A model generated the notes under the pieces. That model was given only the letters and a program-made list of their open reading frames with translations. It was not told where the DNA came from and made no database searches. DNA of 64,000 bases, taken from the NCBI RefSeq assembly GCF_003352065.1, contig NZ_CP025803.1:248001-312000 (forward strand), in the 5' to 3' direction. Positions 9,102-18,086 of this stretch are shown here, in pieces. The stretch is from Sulfitobacter sp. SK011 (GTDB lineage Bacteria > Pseudomonadota > Alphaproteobacteria > Rhodobacterales > Rhodobacteraceae). Both the position numbers and the translations under genes were made by a program. Each line of letters opens with the position of its first letter. Position 1 is the stretch's first letter.

Positions 9102-9842
9102 ATGGCTCGGCGCTCCAATACCTCCAATACCTCCAAGACCAAGACCAAGGCGAAAGCACCTGCAAAGCGTTCGATAAAACGACGTGTATGGCGCGTGGTC
9201 TTAAGGGCGGTTTCGATGGCATTTCTTGTGGTTGTCTTCCTTGTCGTGCTGACGGTGTTCGTGAACCCGCCAACCAATGCCTACATCTTTTCGGAAAAGC
9301 GCCGCTTGGGGACGGTCAAGCATTCCTGGGTCGCGATTGAGGATATTGCCCCGGTGATGGCACGGTCGGTGGTGGCCGCAGAAGACGCCAATTTCTGTGA
9401 ACACTGGGGGTTTGATCTGGTTGCGATCAAGCTGGCCATTGCCCAGGGATCGTCCCGCGGCGCGTCCACGCTGAGCCAACAGACAGTCAAGAACGTGTTT
9501 TTGTGGCACGGTCGGTCATGGGCGCGCAAAGCGATGGAAGCGCTGATAACCCCTTTGGTAGAGGCGATCTGGACCAAACGCCGCATTGTTGAAGTGTATT
9601 TGAACGTCGCTGAATTTGACGAGGGTGTGTTTGGTGTAGATGCGGCGGCACGGCATTATTTTGGTGTTGAGCCTGCACAGCTGACGCCGACGCAGGCCGC
9701 GCGACTGGCGGCAATCCTGCCTTCTCCCAAAACGCGGTCTGCGTCCAGCCCGTCGACGGCGGTTCGCAAACGGACACGGCAAATCATCAGCGGGGCGGCA
9801 ACGATTCGCGCGGACGGACGCGCCGATTGTTTCGAGAGTTGA
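9102..9842 (+). CDS. mtgA: Monofunctional biosynthetic peptidoglycan glycosyltransferase
   Basis: 246 residues, glycosyltransferase family 51. A basic, Ser/Thr/Lys-rich cytoplasmic tail (1-30, coded by a short imperfect DNA repeat) precedes one membrane anchor (about 34-53). The periplasmic catalytic domain has the EDANF motif carrying the catalytic Glu, GASTLSQQ, and a later KRRIVEVYLN motif. There is no transpeptidase domain. It polymerises lipid II into glycan strands. Length and order of motifs fit MtgA. The gene stands alone between a Hint protein and a GST. Confidence 0.95.
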   Translation: MARRSNTSNTSKTKTKAKAPAKRSIKRRVWRVVLRAVSMAFLVVVFLVVLTVFVNPPTNAYIFSEKRRLGTVKHSWVAIEDIAPVMARSVVAAEDANFCEHWGFDLVAIKLAIAQGSSRGASTLSQQTVKNVFLWHGRSWARKAMEALITPLVEAIWTKRRIVEVYLNVAEFDEGVFGVDAAARHYFGVEPAQLTPTQAARLAAILPSPKTRSASSPSTAVRKRTRQIISGAATIRADGRADCFES

Positions 9843-9900
9843 ATTGCTTATCGATACCGGGCATTGAAGGGCACCATCCTTTTTGCACCGGAACCTCATT

Positions 9901-10566
9901 ATGGCCCGCTTGTTTCATGTCCCGCTTTCCCCGTTTTGCCGCAAGGTCCGTCTGAGCCTTGCTGAAAAGAAGGTCGAAGTAGAGCTGGTCGAGGAACGAT
10001 ATTGGGAACAGGACCCCGATTTCATGCGCCGCAACCCGGCGGGCAAGGTGCCGGTGCTGCGTCTTGATGGCATCATGATGTCAGAAAGCGCTGCAATCTG
10101 CGAATATATCGAAGAAACACGCCCCGAACCTTCACTGTTGCCAAGCGATCCGGTGCAGCGCCTGGAAGTGCGGCGTCTGGTCAGTTGGTTTGACGACAAG
10201 TTTCATTCTGAGGTGACATCGAAACTCTTGTATGAGCGGGTCAACAAGAAGATGATGAAGCAAGGGTACCCTGACAGCGCCAATGTCAAAGCGGGTGCCA
10301 AGGCGATCAAATATCATCTCGACTATATGGCATGGCTTTTGGATCACCGTCGCTGGTTGGCAGGTGACAAGATGACCCTGGCAGATTTCGCGGCGGCGGC
10401 GCATTTGTCATCGCTCGACTATATTTCGGATGTGGATTGGAACCGCAGTGAAGGGGTGAAGGACTGGTATGCCAAGATCAAATCCCGCCCTGCCTTTCGG
10501 GCGCTGCTTGCGGATCAGGTGTCGGGATTTCCGCCGCCAAAGCACTATAATGACCTTGATTTCTAG
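9901..10566 (+). CDS. Glutathione S-transferase family protein
   Basis: 221 residues from the ATG at 9901; a TTG six codons upstream is open but unlikely. The thioredoxin-like N-terminal domain has SPFCRKVRLSL near residues 9-19 (the region of the catalytic Ser/Cys), NPAGKVPVL with the cis-Pro, and SESAAICEYIE contacting the glutathione gamma-glutamyl group. An alpha-helical C-terminal domain follows with the usual LADFAAAAHLSSLDY. Substrate unknown. queG is 55 bases downstream beyond a palindrome, so it is probably expressed separately. Confidence 0.9.
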   Translation: MARLFHVPLSPFCRKVRLSLAEKKVEVELVEERYWEQDPDFMRRNPAGKVPVLRLDGIMMSESAAICEYIEETRPEPSLLPSDPVQRLEVRRLVSWFDDKFHSEVTSKLLYERVNKKMMKQGYPDSANVKAGAKAIKYHLDYMAWLLDHRRWLAGDKMTLADFAAAAHLSSLDYISDVDWNRSEGVKDWYAKIKSRPAFRALLADQVSGFPPPKHYNDLDF

Positions 10567-10575
10567 AGGCTGATT

Positions 10576-10594
10576 TCCGGGGGTTTCCCCCGGA
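10576..10594. repeat. GC-rich palindrome (tccgggggtttcccccgga)
   Basis: An 8-base-pair perfect stem with a 3-base loop, followed by cccccgagtatttttggc. Palindromes with a following 'gagtatttttggc' tail recur between genes in many Rhodobacteraceae genomes and probably act as terminators. Here it ends the GST gene and sits 28 bases before queG. Confidence 0.65.
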
Positions 10595-10621
10595 CCCCCG
10601 AGTATTTTTGGCGAAAAGAAT

Positions 10622-11656
10622 ATGGAACGGACCCTGAAAGACAGATTGGTCGAACAGGCGCTGGCCGAAGGGTTTGCCGCGTGCCGGGTGTGCAAACCCT
10701 GGGATGTGCCAGATGTACCAGAGCGGTTGGCCGCGTTTGTAGAGGCCGGATACCATGGGCAGATGGGGTGGCTGGAGGAGCGTATGCCGTGGCGTGGCAA
10801 TCCGGCGGCGCTTTGGCCCGAGGCGCGGTCGGTGATCATGTTGGCGGAATCCTATGCGCCGGTACATGATCCGCTTGAGGTGCTGAAGCATCCCGAGAAG
10901 GGGGCGATTTCGGTTTATGCGCAGGGGCGTGACTACCATGACATTGTCAAAAAGCGGTTGAAGCGGTTGGCGCGCTGGCTGATTGCGCAGGAGACCTGCG
11001 AGGTAAAGGTGTTTGTGGACACCGCCCCGGTGCCGGAAAAGGCCCTGGCGCAGGCGTCCGGCCTTGGCTGGCAGGGCAAGCATACGAATGTTTTGAGCCG
11101 TGATTGGGGCAATTGGGCCTTTTTAGGGTCTGTTTTTACGACATTGGATCTTGAGGCAGACGCGCCAGAAACGGATCATTGCGGGTCTTGTACGGCCTGT
11201 CAGGATATCTGTCCTACGAATGCATTTCCGATGCCTTACAAGTTGGATGCGCGGCGTTGTATTTCATATCTGACGATTGAACATTCAGGACCAGTGGAGC
11301 TTGATCTGCGTGCCAGGATGGGCAACCGCATATACGGGTGTGACGATTGTCTGGCAGTCTGTCCATGGAACAAATATGCAGTCGCCGCGAGTGACATGCG
11401 ATATCATGGGCCAGCCGTGAAACCCGCCGATCTGGTTGAGCTTGTGGCGTTGGACGATGCCGCCTTTCGGGCACGGTTTTCGGGGTCGCCGATCAAACGC
11501 ATTGGTCGGAACCGATTTATCCGCAACGTGCTATACGCAATCGGCAATTCGGGGATGAAAGACCTGCGAGGTGCCGCACGGCCATTGACAGATGATGCAG
11601 ACGCGGCGGTGTCAGATGCTGCGCGTTGGGCGATTGACCGTCTGTCCAAAGCTTGA
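10622..11656 (+). CDS. queG: Epoxyqueuosine reductase
   Basis: 344 residues. A cobalamin- and 4Fe-4S-dependent enzyme that reduces epoxyqueuosine to queuosine, the last step of this tRNA wobble modification. Two ferredoxin-type clusters are visible: [16 protein letters not shown] near residues 188-203 and [14 protein letters not shown] near 241-254. The N-terminal cobalamin-binding part contains the [15 protein letters not shown] segment with the conserved Asp. A short HEAT-like tail ([11 protein letters not shown]) completes the normal family architecture. The ATG at 10622 starts right after a gcgaaaagaat stretch with only a weak ribosome site. Confidence 0.95.
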   Translation: MERTLKDRLVEQALAEGFAACRVCKPWDVPDVPERLAAFVEAGYHGQMGWLEERMPWRGNPAALWPEARSVIMLAESYAPVHDPLEVLKHPEKGAISVYAQGRDYHDIVKKRLKRLARWLIAQETCEVKVFVDTAPVPEKALAQASGLGWQGKHTNVLSRDWGNWAFLGSVFTTLDLEADAPETDHCGSCTACQDICPTNAFPMPYKLDARRCISYLTIEHSGPVELDLRARMGNRIYGCDDCLAVCPWNKYAVAASDMRYHGPAVKPADLVELVALDDAAFRARFSGSPIKRIGRNRFIRNVLYAIGNSGMKDLRGAARPLTDDADAAVSDAARWAIDRLSKA

Positions 11657-11704
11657 CGCAAACGGGGTGGACCTGTCGCGGATAATCTCTAAACCATCCA
11701 TGAC

Positions 11705-13729
11705 ATGAGCGAGGAGAAGCCAGTGGCGTTGCTGTTGGGTGTTGATACAGGCGGAACATATACGGATGCGGTCCTGATCCGTGACGATGAGGCGGTGATT
11801 GCCTCAGCGAAATCGTTGACCACGCGGCATGATTTGGCGATCGGTGTTGGCGGGGCTGTCCGTGCTGTTCTGGCCGAAGCGGCGATCAGCCCTGAAGAGG
11901 TGTCGATGGCATCGCTGTCGACCACACTGGCCACAAACGCGCTGGTCGAGGGGCAGGGTGGGCGTGTCGCCCTGATCTACATCGGATTCAAGGAAAGCGA
12001 TCTGACAGCGCATGGTTTGGCCGAAGCGTTAAAGGGTGATCCCTATGTGGTTCTGGCGGGCGGGCACAATCACGCGGGCGGCGAGGCCAGGAAGCTGAAC
12101 GAAGAGGCGTTAATCGCCTTTTTAGAGACTCATAAGGACGATGTCAGTGGCTTTGCTGTCGCCAGTCAATTTGCCACGCGTAACCCGGCGCATGAATTGC
12201 GCGCGGCCGCGTTGGTTGCCGAGGTCACTGGCCGGCCCGTATCATCGTCACATCAACTGTCCGCGAAACTGAATGGTCCAAAACGCGCGATGACGGCGGT
12301 GCTGAATGCGCGGTTGATTGGTATGATTGATCGTTTGATCGGGCGCGCCGAGGATACGTTGACGGAACTTGGCATTACCGCGCCGCTTATGGTGGTCCGC
12401 GGTGATGGTGCGCTGATTTCAAGTGCACAGGCCCGCGAACGCCCGATTGAAACCATTCTGAGTGGCCCGGCCGCGTCGATTGTGGGCGCACGTTGGATGA
12501 CCGGTGCGGATTATGCGTTGGTCAGTGATATTGGCGGGACAACCACGGATATTGCGCTGTTGAAAGGTGGACGGCCTGCCATTGATCCGGCGGGCGCGCG
12601 GGTCGGTGCCTATCGTACAATGGTCGAAGCCGTTGCCATGCGCACTACCGGGTTGGGGGGTGACAGTGAGGTTCATTTCATCTCTGAAGGTCTGTCGGGT
12701 GGTGTGACTTTGGGGCCAAAACGGCTGGTGCCGGTGTCCCTGATTGCGATCGATGCCGCTGATGTTGTCCACGCCGCCCTTGATGCGCAACTGCGCAGCG
12801 TCACACCGGGTGAATATGATGGGCGGTTTATTCGTGCCGTGCCGGGGCAGACCCATGAGGGGATTGGCCCGAGGGAAGCAGCACTGCTGGAGCGGATCGG
12901 TGATGGGGTGCATCCATTGGGTGATATCCTGCGCGCGCGGATTGAGCAGGGTGCGCTCAAGCGGTTGGTAGAGCGCGGTCTGGTGCAGATTTCGGGGGTG
13001 ACGCCGTCGGATGCGAGCCATGCACTGGGGCGCGTGCTTCATTGGGATGCCGGGGCGGCGCGCAAGGCGTTGCTTTTGTTTGGGCGCAGGCGCACGGGAT
13101 CAGGCAATATGCTGTCGACCAGTGCTGAGGCTGTGGCAGAGATGATCGTTGATCGGCTGACGCGTCAGACGGCATTGGCCTTGTTAGAGACTGCTTTTGC
13201 CGAAGAGAACCCCAGTTTTGATCTGGCACCAGAGGTGTTGGCAAGCCATGTCCTGATGCAACGCGGCATGACCGGGCACGTCGGGCTGGTCAAGTTAGAG
13301 ACTGGTTTGAACGTGCCGGTGATCGGTTTGGGTGCTTCTGCCTCAAGCTATTATCCCGCAGTTGGCCAATTGGTTGGATCAAAGATGATCTTGCCGGAAC
13401 ACGCTGGGGTGGCCAATGCAATTGGTGCGGTTGTCGGGCGCGTTACAATGCGACAAAGCGGGACGGTAACGTCACCAAGCGAGGGAAAATTTCGGGTTCA
13501 TCTGATGGATGGGCCACAGGACTTTGGCGACCAGGATAGTGCGATGGCCATGTTAGAGACTGTTTTGCGCGACAAAGCAGAGGCAGATGCCCGTGCGGCA
13601 GGTGCCGCTGATATTCAGGTGAGTGTCAAACGCGACATTCGCAAAGCAGGTGTTGAATCGCGGGACGTCTTTATTGAAGCGACCATCACCGTTGAGGCCG
13701 CAGGCAGGCCGCGCGTGGCCGAAGGGTAA
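11705..13729 (+). CDS. Hydantoinase/oxoprolinase family protein (HyuA-like)
   Basis: 674 residues. ASKHA-type phosphate-binding motifs of the hydantoinase A/5-oxoprolinase family: GVDTGGTYTDAV near residues 11-22 and SDIGGTTTDIALL near 273-285. Members use ATP to open hydantoin or oxoproline rings or to carboxylate ketones, normally with a HyuB-type partner. No partner gene is next to it here, so the substrate is uncertain. The gene contains four copies of the 9-mer TTAGAGACT (12122, 13184, 13295, 13553), each coding Leu-Glu-Thr with a rare TTA codon. It converges with msrA. Confidence 0.88.
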   Translation: MSEEKPVALLLGVDTGGTYTDAVLIRDDEAVIASAKSLTTRHDLAIGVGGAVRAVLAEAAISPEEVSMASLSTTLATNALVEGQGGRVALIYIGFKESDLTAHGLAEALKGDPYVVLAGGHNHAGGEARKLNEEALIAFLETHKDDVSGFAVASQFATRNPAHELRAAALVAEVTGRPVSSSHQLSAKLNGPKRAMTAVLNARLIGMIDRLIGRAEDTLTELGITAPLMVVRGDGALISSAQARERPIETILSGPAASIVGARWMTGADYALVSDIGGTTTDIALLKGGRPAIDPAGARVGAYRTMVEAVAMRTTGLGGDSEVHFISEGLSGGVTLGPKRLVPVSLIAIDAADVVHAALDAQLRSVTPGEYDGRFIRAVPGQTHEGIGPREAALLERIGDGVHPLGDILRARIEQGALKRLVERGLVQISGVTPSDASHALGRVLHWDAGAARKALLLFGRRRTGSGNMLSTSAEAVAEMIVDRLTRQTALALLETAFAEENPSFDLAPEVLASHVLMQRGMTGHVGLVKLETGLNVPVIGLGASASSYYPAVGQLVGSKMILPEHAGVANAIGAVVGRVTMRQSGTVTSPSEGKFRVHLMDGPQDFGDQDSAMAMLETVLRDKAEADARAAGAADIQVSVKRDIRKAGVESRDVFIEATITVEAAGRPRVAEG

Positions 13730-13753
13730 GGCATTGCCCCCCGGCCCACACAT

Positions 13754-14263
13754 TTATTCAGCTGCGGCGCGTTTGGGCAGAACCCAATTGGCACGGGGGA
13801 AGTGGCAAGTATAGCCGTTTGGCACCCGTTCGAGGTAATCCTGATGCTCTGGTTCGGCTTCCCAGAAATCGCTGACCGGTTCGACCTCGGTTACGACTTT
13901 GCCGGGCCAAATGCCTGATGCCTCGACATCCGCGATTGTATCAAGTGCGACGGCTTTTTGATCTTCATCGACATAGTAAATGGCGGAGCGATAGCTCATG
14001 CCGCGGTCGTTTCCCTGACGGTTTTCCGTTGTTGGGTCATGGATCTGGAAAAAGAATTCCAATTGTTCGCGGTACGATGTTTTGGTGGGGTCAAAGATCA
14101 CTTCGATCCCTTCGGCATGAGTGCCGTGGTTTCGATAGGTCGCGTTTGGCACGTCGCCGCCGGTATATCCCACGCGGGTTGAAATCACGCCCGGGCGTTT
14201 GCGGATCAAATCCTGCATTCCCCAGAAACATCCGCCGGCCAATACTGCGCGTTCGGTTGTCAT
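13754..14263 (-). CDS. msrA: Peptide-methionine (S)-S-oxide reductase
   Basis: 169 residues. The active-site GCFWGMQ motif is near residues 11-17 with the catalytic Cys. The conserved [16 protein letters not shown] and YRSAIYY segments follow. It reduces S-epimers of methionine sulfoxide in proteins using thioredoxin. Its start overlaps the end of msrB by 4 bases (ATGA), so the two are translated as one unit with msrB first. There is no signal peptide, so it acts in the cytoplasm. Confidence 0.97.
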   Translation of the reverse strand: MTTERAVLAGGCFWGMQDLIRKRPGVISTRVGYTGGDVPNATYRNHGTHAEGIEVIFDPTKTSYREQLEFFFQIHDPTTENRQGNDRGMSYRSAIYYVDEDQKAVALDTIADVEASGIWPGKVVTEVEPVSDFWEAEPEHQDYLERVPNGYTCHFPRANWVLPKRAAAE

Positions 14264-14709
14264 GCTACGTCCTCCACTTGGTTCAGGTAATCGCCGTATC
14301 CTTCGGCATCCATGTCGTCACGGTGCACAAACCGCAATGATGCGGAATTGATGCAATAGCGCAGGCCGCCACGGTCGGCCGGTCCATCGGGAAACACATG
14401 GCCAAGGTGGCTATCGCCATGGGTGCTGCGAACTTCGGTGCGGATCATTCCAAGCGACGCGTCACGCAGTTCACTGACATGGGCGGGTTCAATCGGTTTG
14501 GTGAAACTGGGCCATCCGCATCCGGATTCGTATTTGTCTGTAGATGCAAACAAAGGTTCACCTGATACGATATCGACGTATATGCCGGGTTCCTTATTTC
14601 TCAGCAGCTTGCCAGTTCCGGGGCGTTCTGTGCCGCTTTCCTGAGTCACATAGAATTCTTCGGGCGATAGGGCGGCGACGGCATCGGGGTTTTTCTCATA
14701 GCGGGGCAT
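14260..14709 (-). CDS. msrB: Peptide-methionine (R)-S-oxide reductase
   Basis: 149 residues. Motifs [19 protein letters not shown] and [11 protein letters not shown] identify MsrB; the Cys in RYCINSA is the catalytic one. The two CXXC zinc motifs found in many MsrB proteins are absent ([11 protein letters not shown] stands where YVCxxC usually is). This is therefore a zinc-free form that likely uses the Cys of GCGWPSF as resolving residue. First gene of the msrB-msrA unit. Its 132-base upstream region is shared with a divergent glutathione peroxidase gene, consistent with a joint oxidative-damage response. Confidence 0.96.
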   Translation of the reverse strand: MPRYEKNPDAVAALSPEEFYVTQESGTERPGTGKLLRNKEPGIYVDIVSGEPLFASTDKYESGCGWPSFTKPIEPAHVSELRDASLGMIRTEVRSTHGDSHLGHVFPDGPADRGGLRYCINSASLRFVHRDDMDAEGYGDYLNQVEDVA

Positions 14710-14841
14710 GGCGTTCCTTTCGCAAACTGTTGCTTGGCATTAGATGGGGCGTGGCATGGAAATTCAAAGGGTTTGTCATATCTATGCAACTCTATGTGAT
14801 GTGAATTCGTATGTTTACCACAAAGCACATATATACGAGGA

Positions 14842-15369
14842 ATGGCGATGCGTTGGATTTTAGTCGTGGTGATGTCTTTGCTGGGGGCGACATCAGGTAT
14901 TGCCGCGCCACGCGATGTGACATTTTCTAACATCGATGGGGGCACTTTGAACCTTGCCGATTGGGCAGGTCGTCCGGTGCTGGTGGTGAATACAGCGTCC
15001 CAATGTGGTTTCACCTATCAATACGCCGGGCTGCAGGCGCTTTATGACCAATATGAGGCACGTGGTCTGGTGGTGCTGGCTGTGCCATCGGATGATTTCA
15101 ATCAGGAACTGGCCAGCGCAGAAAAGGTCAAGGAATTCTGTGAGATCAGTTTCGGCCTCAACCTGCCGATGACCGACATCACCCATGTCCGTGGTGCGCA
15201 AGCGCATCCCTTTTACAAAGCACTCGCAGCTGAGGTGGGGTTCGTGCCGAAATGGAACTTTAACAAAGTGCTGATTGGGCCAGATGGGGATGTGATGGGG
15301 ACCTGGGGTTCATCGACCAAGCCGCAATCGTCTGCGATTGTGAATGCGATCAAACCGTTGCTGAATTGA
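14842..15369 (+). CDS. Secreted glutathione peroxidase family protein
   Basis: 175 residues. An N-terminal signal peptide (about residues 1-22, ending GIAA) implies export to the periplasm. The peroxidatic Cys lies in NTASQCGFTYQYAGLQ near residue 54, and the catalytic Trp/Asn are in KWNFNKVLI. The family's usual PCNQFGGQEP is replaced by VPSDDFNQE, a variant seen in bacterial GPx-like thiol peroxidases. It probably reduces hydroperoxides with thioredoxin-like donors rather than glutathione. The start could be the ATG at 14842 or at 14848. It is divergent from msrBA. Confidence 0.92.
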   Translation: MAMRWILVVVMSLLGATSGIAAPRDVTFSNIDGGTLNLADWAGRPVLVVNTASQCGFTYQYAGLQALYDQYEARGLVVLAVPSDDFNQELASAEKVKEFCEISFGLNLPMTDITHVRGAQAHPFYKALAAEVGFVPKWNFNKVLIGPDGDVMGTWGSSTKPQSSAIVNAIKPLLN

Positions 15370-15410
15370 ACGGCCGTGCTTAGGCTTCCGATTGGAAAAG
15401 GGAGCCTTTG

Positions 15411-16043
15411 ATGCCTGAAAAAAATCCGGATCTTGATGCCGCCTATGCAATAGAGACGCCCGAGGATAACCGTCGTCTCTATGCGGATTGGGCAAAGACC
15501 TACGATGACAGCTTTGCAACGGATATGGATTATCAACTGCCGCGCATGGTTGGGTTGATCTTTTGCGAAGCATTCAGAGGGTCCGGGCCTGTGCTGGATG
15601 TTGGCGCGGGCACCGGGTTGTTGGCGCAAAGTATTCCGATCAGGGCGATGTTGGAAATGGATGCACTGGATATGTCGCCAGAAATGCTGGGCATCGCGCG
15701 GCAAAAGGGCCTGTATCGCAAGACCATCGAAGCAGATTTGACCCAACCGCTGGATATTGCTGATAATGTCTATGGCGCGATCGTAAGTTCAGGCACTTTT
15801 ACCCACGGGCATGTGGGACCGGATTCCTTGGATGAGCTTTTGCGCATCGCCCGACGCGGTGCTATTTTTGTATTGGCTGTGAACGCGGAACACTTTGTGG
15901 CGCGTGGCTTTGCCGAGAAATTCGCCTTGTTAGAGCCGCATATCGAAGGTTTGCAGCGCCATGATGTCAACATCTATGGTGCCGACGCGGACGCAACGCA
16001 TAAGGATGACCTTGCTTCGATTGCTGTTTTCAGAAAGAGGTGA
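15411..16043 (+). CDS. Class I SAM-dependent methyltransferase
   Basis: 210 residues from the ATG at 15411; an in-frame TTG one codon earlier is open but not needed. Motif I VLDVGAGTGLLAQ is near residues 62-74, with the acidic motif II region MDALDMSPEML after it, as in the UbiE/Methyltransf_11 type fold. The N-terminal YADWAKTYDDSFATDMDY is typical of a roseobacter group of small methyltransferases of unknown substrate. It is 41 bases downstream of the peroxidase gene on the same strand and may be co-transcribed. Confidence 0.9.
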   Translation: MPEKNPDLDAAYAIETPEDNRRLYADWAKTYDDSFATDMDYQLPRMVGLIFCEAFRGSGPVLDVGAGTGLLAQSIPIRAMLEMDALDMSPEMLGIARQKGLYRKTIEADLTQPLDIADNVYGAIVSSGTFTHGHVGPDSLDELLRIARRGAIFVLAVNAEHFVARGFAEKFALLEPHIEGLQRHDVNIYGADADATHKDDLASIAVFRKR

Positions 16044-16070
16044 AAGTGCTCAAAAAGCCCTTGTTTGACA

Positions 16071-17078
16071 CTACTTTTTGCTGACGTCGGACCAAAGAAC
16101 CTTGCCGTCCGATGCTTCCATGCCGGGCGGGATACCAAAAGAAGCGCGATAGCTTTTGGAGAAATGCGAGAGCGACTTGAAGCCACATGCCACACATACA
16201 TCCGTTACGGAAAGATCAGTTTGGCGCAGCAGATTGCGCGCCTTTTCAAGCCTCAGATGCAGGTAATATCGCTTGGGTGAGGTTTGGATGTATTTTGCAA
16301 AAAGCCGCTCAAGCTGCCTTGTGGAGAGGGAGACGATGCTGGCAATTTCATCGGGGATCAGCGGATCTTCCAGATTGTTTTCCATGATCTGCATGGCCAG
16401 TAGCAGTTTTGCGTTTCGTACTTCGGGACGGGATTGAAGTGACATGCGTTGGCCGTGGCTGTGTGCGCGTGGCACGGTATAGACCATCTGATCGGCGACC
16501 CAGGTTGCGATTTTGACGCCATAGTCTGCATGGACGCGGTGCAACATCATATCCATTGAAGCTGCCCCGCCAGCAGAGGTGAATACGCGGCCATCAACAG
16601 AATATATCGTGTCTTCCATAATCACATCCGGCAACATTTCGGCCAATGCTGTCTTGTATTCCCAATGGGTCGTCACCCGTTTGCCCCCGATCAACCCGGC
16701 AAGGGCAAGGGTATAGGTGCCCGAGGACAACGCGCCGAAATCCATTCCCTTCCGGGTTTCGCGGCGCAGCCAGTTTAAAAGCACCTTGGTGCTGCCATGG
16801 CCGGCATTTTCACCTGCGCATACGATCAGGGTCTCTTCACGGGCAAGTTCAGTCAGCGCTGAATCGACATTGACCGTAACGCCATTATAGGCGGCAACAG
16901 GCGCACCGGTTTCCGAGATAAGCCGCCATTTGTAATATTTACGCCCGGACGGGTGATGATTGGCCAAAGACAGCGCATCCAGCGCACAGGAGAAACCCAA
17001 CGTAGAAAAACCCGGCAAGAGCAAAAACGCATACGCTTTGGGGGGTGGATGCTCTGATTGCTGGGAAGAGTGGTTCAT
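16071..17078 (-). CDS. GlxA-family transcriptional regulator (DJ-1/PfpI + AraC)
   Basis: 335 residues. The N-terminal amidotransferase-like DJ-1/PfpI domain (about 15-190) has FLLLPGFSTLGFSCALDAL and a nucleophile-elbow-like region at VCAGEN. The C-terminal AraC-type double helix-turn-helix is near 235-325 (STRQLERLF, then VTDVCVACGFKSLSHFSKSYRASFG). Such regulators often control catabolism of quaternary amines or related nitrogen compounds, but no such gene adjoins here, so the target is unknown. It converges with the methyltransferase gene; a DMT exporter lies 71 bases upstream on the same strand. Confidence 0.93.
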   Translation of the reverse strand: MNHSSQQSEHPPPKAYAFLLLPGFSTLGFSCALDALSLANHHPSGRKYYKWRLISETGAPVAAYNGVTVNVDSALTELAREETLIVCAGENAGHGSTKVLLNWLRRETRKGMDFGALSSGTYTLALAGLIGGKRVTTHWEYKTALAEMLPDVIMEDTIYSVDGRVFTSAGGAASMDMMLHRVHADYGVKIATWVADQMVYTVPRAHSHGQRMSLQSRPEVRNAKLLLAMQIMENNLEDPLIPDEIASIVSLSTRQLERLFAKYIQTSPKRYYLHLRLEKARNLLRQTDLSVTDVCVACGFKSLSHFSKSYRASFGIPPGMEASDGKVLWSDVSKK

Positions 17079-17149
17079 ACCGGCATTTTACATCAGAATT
17101 TGAGGACTGGGGAATTGCATTGCGCGGCAGGTGATGTCGTGTTTGGCCT

Positions 17150-18019
17150 TTAGGTCTTGTTTTGGCGGGAAATCTGGACGGCCAGAATGCCAAGGCTGAT
17201 GATCGTAACGCCCAATATGTCCGATGTCCCCAGTGCTTCGTTCAGCATCAGCGCGGCGATGGCGACGCCAAAGAATGGATTGAGAAAATGGAATGTCGCG
17301 GCGCGCGTGGCCCCAATGCGATTGACCAACCAAAACCACGCCACAGTGGCCGCAAGGCCCGGAACAAGACAGGTGTAGGTGAAGGCCGCTGCCAGACGCA
17401 GGGTCGGATCAATCCGAGGTGTTTCGAACAGGAATGTGGCCAGACTTAGAGCCACGCAACCGACCAGCATTTGCAGGCCGACAATCATCATGAAATTCCC
17501 ACCCGATGTTGCCCCACGCACCAGCAATGTTGCGATCGTCAGTGCGATAACCCCGATTGCGCATAACATCACCCCGATCAGGTCAACATCGCCATCAAGC
17601 CGGGCACCCATGATAATCGCAACGCCCACAACGCCAGCGGCCAAACCAGCGACCCCCAGCGGCCGCAGTCGTTCCCCCAGAAACACCCATGCGGCCAGTC
17701 CAACCAACAGTGGCATCGTTGATGCGATGATGGCAGCCAGCGACGCCTGAACTGTCTGCATCGCAACAAAATTCAAACCCAGATAGATGGCGTTTTGCAA
17801 GATGCCGAAAATAATTGTGGCGCGCCATTGGGCTTTGCTCAGCTTCCAGTTTTGGCCCAGCATGAGGGCGATTCCAACGCCCAGCAGGCCAGAGATCAGA
17901 TAGCGCAGGGACAGCGCAAGAAGGGGTGACGCGTCTGCAACGATGATCCGCGCAGAGGTGAACGCGGACGACCACATGAGGGCAAATGCAAGCCCGACCA
18001 ATATTGCGCGCACGTCCAT
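17150..18019 (-). CDS. DMT-superfamily transporter (EamA type)
   Basis: 289 residues with about ten hydrophobic segments forming two EamA repeats (roughly 5-135 and 145-280). The N-terminal LAFALMWSSAFTSARIIV is typical, as are the paired Gly/Pro-rich helix ends such as NRIGATRAATFHFLNPFFGVA. Members export amino acids or metabolites across the inner membrane; the substrate cannot be told. It lies between a histidine kinase gene (upstream) and the GlxA regulator, all on the minus strand with gaps of about 70 bases, so an operon is possible. Confidence 0.92.
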   Translation of the reverse strand: MDVRAILVGLAFALMWSSAFTSARIIVADASPLLALSLRYLISGLLGVGIALMLGQNWKLSKAQWRATIIFGILQNAIYLGLNFVAMQTVQASLAAIIASTMPLLVGLAAWVFLGERLRPLGVAGLAAGVVGVAIIMGARLDGDVDLIGVMLCAIGVIALTIATLLVRGATSGGNFMMIVGLQMLVGCVALSLATFLFETPRIDPTLRLAAAFTYTCLVPGLAATVAWFWLVNRIGATRAATFHFLNPFFGVAIAALMLNEALGTSDILGVTIISLGILAVQISRQNKT

Positions 18020-18086
18020 AAAATTGCCTCGGATCCGATGTCTGGCGCACCTTTTCTGAATTCCACGGTGAGAACAAGCATGGTGG

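Noticed and set aside
9115..9150. Short repeat ccaatacct/ccaagacca as a regulatory repeat
   Set aside because: It lies inside mtgA and simply codes the Ser/Thr/Lys-rich cytoplasmic tail.
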